From Pirellulales bacterium (GTDB lineage: Bacteria; Planctomycetota; Planctomycetia; Pirellulales; Thermoguttaceae): a stretch of DNA of 38,276 nt. The stretch is taken from assembly GCA_016936015.1 (NCBI GenBank), contig JAFGPV010000079.1, positions 1 through 38,276 of the forward strand, read 5' to 3'. Of the stretch, positions 35,554 to 38,276 are shown one piece after another. Below the pieces are notes generated by a model. That model was not told where the DNA came from. It did not search any database and saw only the letters and a program-made list of their open reading frames with translations. The number at the start of each line of letters is the position of its first letter. Within the stretch, counting starts at the first letter, position 1. Made by a program: the position numbers and the translations under genes.

Positions 35554-36043
35554 GGTACACCTCCCATTTAGGAATTCGGGAAATTCACTGGAAAAACAAC
35601 GCGGCACACGGGCGCTCTCTCTATTCCGTTGCCGCAAAGGCCCAGCAATATATCCATTTCAAGAAAAAGGATTTTTGTGTGCAAACGACAACACTCAATC
35701 GGCATCACGTTTCCATCTTCAGTTCAGTTTAAACTAGCCTCAGTTTTTGGAGCAATGATACTATCTTTCATTCTTCTTAAGAATTTATTGCATCCTGGAA
35801 GCGGTCGATTGCGGCAAAGTGAATGGGGAAATGGAGAAGATCCCGCTTCAAGAAAACGACCGGCATGGCGCCCGGACAATTCCGCAAACAGTCGCGGATT
35901 TCGTAAAATATCGTGCTCTCGACGCAAGCCGCAAAGCTCCGTCGGCCGACGCGCAACCCGTTCTGAGAAGCCGACGCCGGTTTCGAAGTCGCCGCCGTCG
36001 GCCGGGAGGATCCGATTTGATGAGGCGGCCAAGAACTCGGACT
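35554..36043. other. Spacer between the giant gene and the symporter gene
   Basis: 490 bp containing the upstream region of the giant gene (-) and the 3' end of the symporter gene (-). No gene is convincing; a 102-codon minus frame (35724-36032) has no recognisable features. I found no clear promoter or terminator. Confidence 0.4.
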
Positions 36044-37591
36044 CTAACGACTTGCCGTCCAGACCGTCAAGCCCGCGGGATCGCGTTGGCTCCGATTGGG
36101 CAGAATCCTACTGGCCAGATAACCCACGCCGAACGACACGGCGTTGGAGCACGCGGCGGTCAAGAACACGTGAAACGGGAACGTGACGTTGGCCAGCATG
36201 GCCGGCAACGGCAATCCCGCATCGGCCAGCTCGCCCGTGGCGGCCCAGAGGCTGACGGCCGCGCCGGCCACCAGGCCGACGTAGACGCCCATCGCGTGGG
36301 CACGGCGAGCGAAGAACCCCAACAAGAACATGCCGAACATGCCGCCGGCCAGAATGGAGAAAACGGTGATGCTGAAGTCGAGCGCCTTCTCAACACGGAT
36401 CATCGACAGTGCCGCGCAGGTGCCCGCCAGTCCCCAACCGCAACTGACGGCTTTGGCCAGGATGAGTTGTCCGCGCTCGCTCACGATTGGCCGCCACTTC
36501 AGGACCAGATCTTTGACGGTCGTCAGCGAGAGCGAGTTCATTGCCGAGTCGAGGCTCGACATGGCCGCCGCGCACATGGCCGTCAGGAACAACCCCACCA
36601 GCCCGACCGGCAACTGCGTGGCCATGAAGTAGGGAAAGACCTTCGTCTGATCGGCCGCGACTTCCGCGGGAAGCTGGTCGGGGTGGATGGTGTAGAACGA
36701 GCAGAGAAGGGTTCCAATGAGCAGAAAAAGGGTCCAAGTCAGCACGCAACTGAGGTTGCCGAGCCAGACGCCCTGCCGCGCCTGACGCAGGCTCGGTACC
36801 GAGAGATATCGCTGGACACACGTCTGGTGCGTGGAATAATTGTCACCGTATTGCACTAGGCCATAGAGCATCATGACCAGAATCGATGCGCGGGTTGGAT
36901 CCAACGAGAGATCGGCAATCTTGAATTTGCCCGCGTGGTAGGCGATTTGTAGAACATGGCCGGGTCCACCTTCCGGGCGGAATAACAGGATGGCCAGGCA
37001 CCCCAGCCCCCCGCCAAAAAGAATAAGGGATTGCAGTACGTCCGTCCAAATAACGGCTCGAACCCCGCCCAGCGTCGTGTAGACGACCGTGGCCAGCCCG
37101 CAGACGACGATGATGGTTCGTAGATCCCAGCCGGTCATGGTGTGGATGGCCTTGGCCATCAGAAAGAGCACGAAGCCCATGCGGAACAGTTGCGTCAGAA
37201 TGTAGATCACCGCGGCGTAGACTCTCGCCGGATAACCAAAACGCCGCTCCAGGTATTCGTACGCACTAACCCGGACCACGCTACGGTAGAAAGGAATGAC
37301 CAGACTGACCAGGTAGATCGCCACGACGGGGAGCATCAGTCCGGGCACGAGGCGAGTCCAATCACCGCCAAAGCCGTGGGCGGGATACGCCAGGAAGGTC
37401 GCGGTACTGATCGAGGTCGCAAACAGCGACAGACCCGCGGCCCAACCTGGCATGGTACGCCCGCCAACATAGTAATCATCGGCCGACCGCTGCCGCCGGG
37501 CAATCCAGAACCCCACGGCGACGATGATGCAGAAGTAGACCCCTAGTATGGTCCAGTCGATCCAATGGATGGTTGTTACAGGCTCCGACAC
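36044..37591 (-). CDS. Sodium:solute symporter (SSS family)
   Basis: A 515-residue inner-membrane transporter with about 13 hydrophobic segments. Family features are the N-terminal DWTILGVYFCIIVAVGFWIARR helix, SADDYYVGGRTMPGW, the SISTATFLAYPAHGF segment near the sodium site, and the AMSSLDSAMNSLS block in the middle. SSS carriers import sugars, sugar acids, sialic acid, amino acids or vitamins with Na+; the substrate is not decidable here, but divergent pairing with a Gfo/Idh/MocA dehydrogenase points to a sugar or polyol. The GTG at 37591 has a perfect GAGGAGG ribosome site. Confidence 0.9.
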   Translation of the reverse strand: MSEPVTTIHWIDWTILGVYFCIIVAVGFWIARRQRSADDYYVGGRTMPGWAAGLSLFATSISTATFLAYPAHGFGGDWTRLVPGLMLPVVAIYLVSLVIPFYRSVVRVSAYEYLERRFGYPARVYAAVIYILTQLFRMGFVLFLMAKAIHTMTGWDLRTIIVVCGLATVVYTTLGGVRAVIWTDVLQSLILFGGGLGCLAILLFRPEGGPGHVLQIAYHAGKFKIADLSLDPTRASILVMMLYGLVQYGDNYSTHQTCVQRYLSVPSLRQARQGVWLGNLSCVLTWTLFLLIGTLLCSFYTIHPDQLPAEVAADQTKVFPYFMATQLPVGLVGLFLTAMCAAAMSSLDSAMNSLSLTTVKDLVLKWRPIVSERGQLILAKAVSCGWGLAGTCAALSMIRVEKALDFSITVFSILAGGMFGMFLLGFFARRAHAMGVYVGLVAGAAVSLWAATGELADAGLPLPAMLANVTFPFHVFLTAACSNAVSFGVGYLASRILPNRSQRDPAGLTVWTASR

Positions 37592-37923
37592 AAGGGACCT
37601 CCTCGGAAAACCGTAAATCCGCGCGGGCAGAGCAGACCCGCGAGTTACCCAGTATAGGACCGGGGCTTTGACAGTTCAATGAGATTCCCTGTCAATGCGA
37701 TTGATCATTCTTGACCATGGTCGGTCGTCACATTGCCACAGACGCGATGCCAGAACGTTGGCCAACCCCAGGCTTTTCCCCGGCAGGGCATGTGACGGGT
37801 CTGATAGGAATTCTTAAACAGGTTGGCAGGTATTATCATTGAAGGCTGGAAAGCGAAGCGGTTATCCTCAAAGAGGATCGGGAATTGCAACCCGCCGAAC
37901 ATGAAACCTCTAGAGATCGCCAG
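37592..37923. other. Divergent promoter region, symporter/oxidoreductase
   Basis: 332 bp between divergent starts. The only marked structure is the TTGACAG/CTGTCAA dyad at 37668-37695. The right half (37700-37923) contains no recognisable gene. Confidence 0.5.
37668..37695. promoter_or_regulatory. Candidate operator dyad
   Basis: TTGACAG (37668-37674) and CTGTCAA (37689-37695) are perfect complements with a 14-bp centre, about 75 bp upstream of the symporter start. One arm doubles as a -35-like TTGACA. It could serve a regulator of the divergent genes. Confidence 0.35.
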
Positions 37924-38276
37924 ATGGCAACCATGATGCAGGAAAACACGGTCGGTAACGGCAAGGGGCCATGCGCGTCGAAAGTCTTAAGGTTCGGCCT
38001 GGTAGGGGCCGGTATGGTATCCGGCGTTCATGCCCAGTCGCTTCTGGAATGCGATGACGCCAAGCTGACCGTGGTTTTTTCGCGGAGCGAGGCTCGGGCC
38101 AAGAAATTTGGCGAGAAATACGCCGTCGACTGGACTACGGATCTCGACCGTGTGCTGCAATGCCCGGACCTTGACGCCGTCATTCTGACGACAGCACCCT
38201 ACAACCACGCACCGCAGGCCATCGCGGCGATGCGCGCCGGAAAACACGTCTTGGTGGAGAAGCCGATGGCCGTTTC
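37924..38276 (+). CDS. Gfo/Idh/MocA family oxidoreductase, N-terminal part (runs off the window)
   Basis: 117 complete codons of an NAD(P)-dependent dehydrogenase. The Rossmann fingerprint is VLRFGLVGAGMVSGVHAQSL, then ARAKKFGEKYAVDWTTDLDRVL (first strand-helix-strand units), DAVILTTAPYNHAPQAIAAM and the substrate-site KHVLVEKPMAV with its conserved EKP Lys. The family oxidises or reduces sugars, polyols and their derivatives (inositol, glucose-fructose and others). The ATG at 37924 is chosen; ATGs at 37933 and 37936 are alternatives because no strong ribosome site is visible. It is divergent from a sodium symporter, so transport and oxidation of the same compound is a reasonable inference. 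The C-terminal domain is outside the window. Confidence 0.9.
   Translation, partial: MATMMQENTVGNGKGPCASKVLRFGLVGAGMVSGVHAQSLLECDDAKLTVVFSRSEARAKKFGEKYAVDWTTDLDRVLQCPDLDAVILTTAPYNHAPQAIAAMRAGKHVLVEKPMAV

Noticed and set aside
35819-36859. 346-codon plus-strand frame overlapping the symporter gene
   Set aside because: Antisense to an obvious SSS transporter; His/Arg/Gln-rich with no family signal.
1-38276. CRISPR arrays, rRNA genes, prophage structural genes, exosortase
   Set aside because: Looked for and not seen: no regularly spaced direct repeats, no rRNA-like sequence, no phage proteins and no exosortase-type membrane protein.

Overview
The window looks like chromosomal DNA of a planctomycete (Pirellulales-like). 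The pointers are a DUF1559 protein with a prepilin-type N-terminus and an H-x9-DG C-terminus, three PEP-CTERM surface proteins (two of them giants with autotransporter-associated beta-strand repeats), intergenic regions full of short hairpin repeats, and moderately GC-rich genes separated by AT-rich spacers. The taxonomic call is inference from these protein families; no rRNA gene is present.

Left part (1-4582): hairpin-rich non-coding DNA, then a SIR2-like gene (763-1833) bracketed by two copies of a 62-bp two-hairpin repeat, then a convergent Ser/Thr kinase with a C-terminal zinc ribbon (2064-3224), then 1.4 kb of repeat-rich spacer. This has the feel of an accessory, possibly defence-related, region.

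Housekeeping block (4583-11872): threonine synthase (-), a DksA/TraR-type zinc-finger protein, signal peptidase II (lspA), an Rrf2 regulator, glycogen synthase (glgA), and a PfkB sugar kinase followed at once by an HD-domain protein. Several have good sigma70-type promoters.

Catabolic cluster (12314-18720, all on the minus strand): in transcription order a class II aldolase homologue, a PfkB kinase, a 2-oxoacid dehydrogenase E2, E1-alpha and E1-beta, and then a DeoR regulator after a 490-bp gap. No E3 is present. The E2 appears to lack the peripheral subunit-binding domain, and the aldolase lacks the usual Asp-His zinc/catalytic pair. A TTGTTACATWAA motif occurs upstream of both the aldolase and deoR. 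This is the best candidate for an unusual pathway in the window.

Surface-protein region (19485-35553): a DUF1559 protein (-), a PEP-CTERM protein with a discoidin-like domain (+), and two convergent giant PEP-CTERM/beta-repeat proteins of 1665 and 1881 residues. The 1.3 kb between the giants holds an integration scar: the 3' half of a tRNA-Ser(CGA) with its terminator, and a fragment resembling the C-terminus of IS21 IstB.

Right end (36044-38276): a sodium:solute symporter (-) divergent from a Gfo/Idh/MocA oxidoreductase that runs off the window, a pair typical of sugar or polyol uptake and oxidation.
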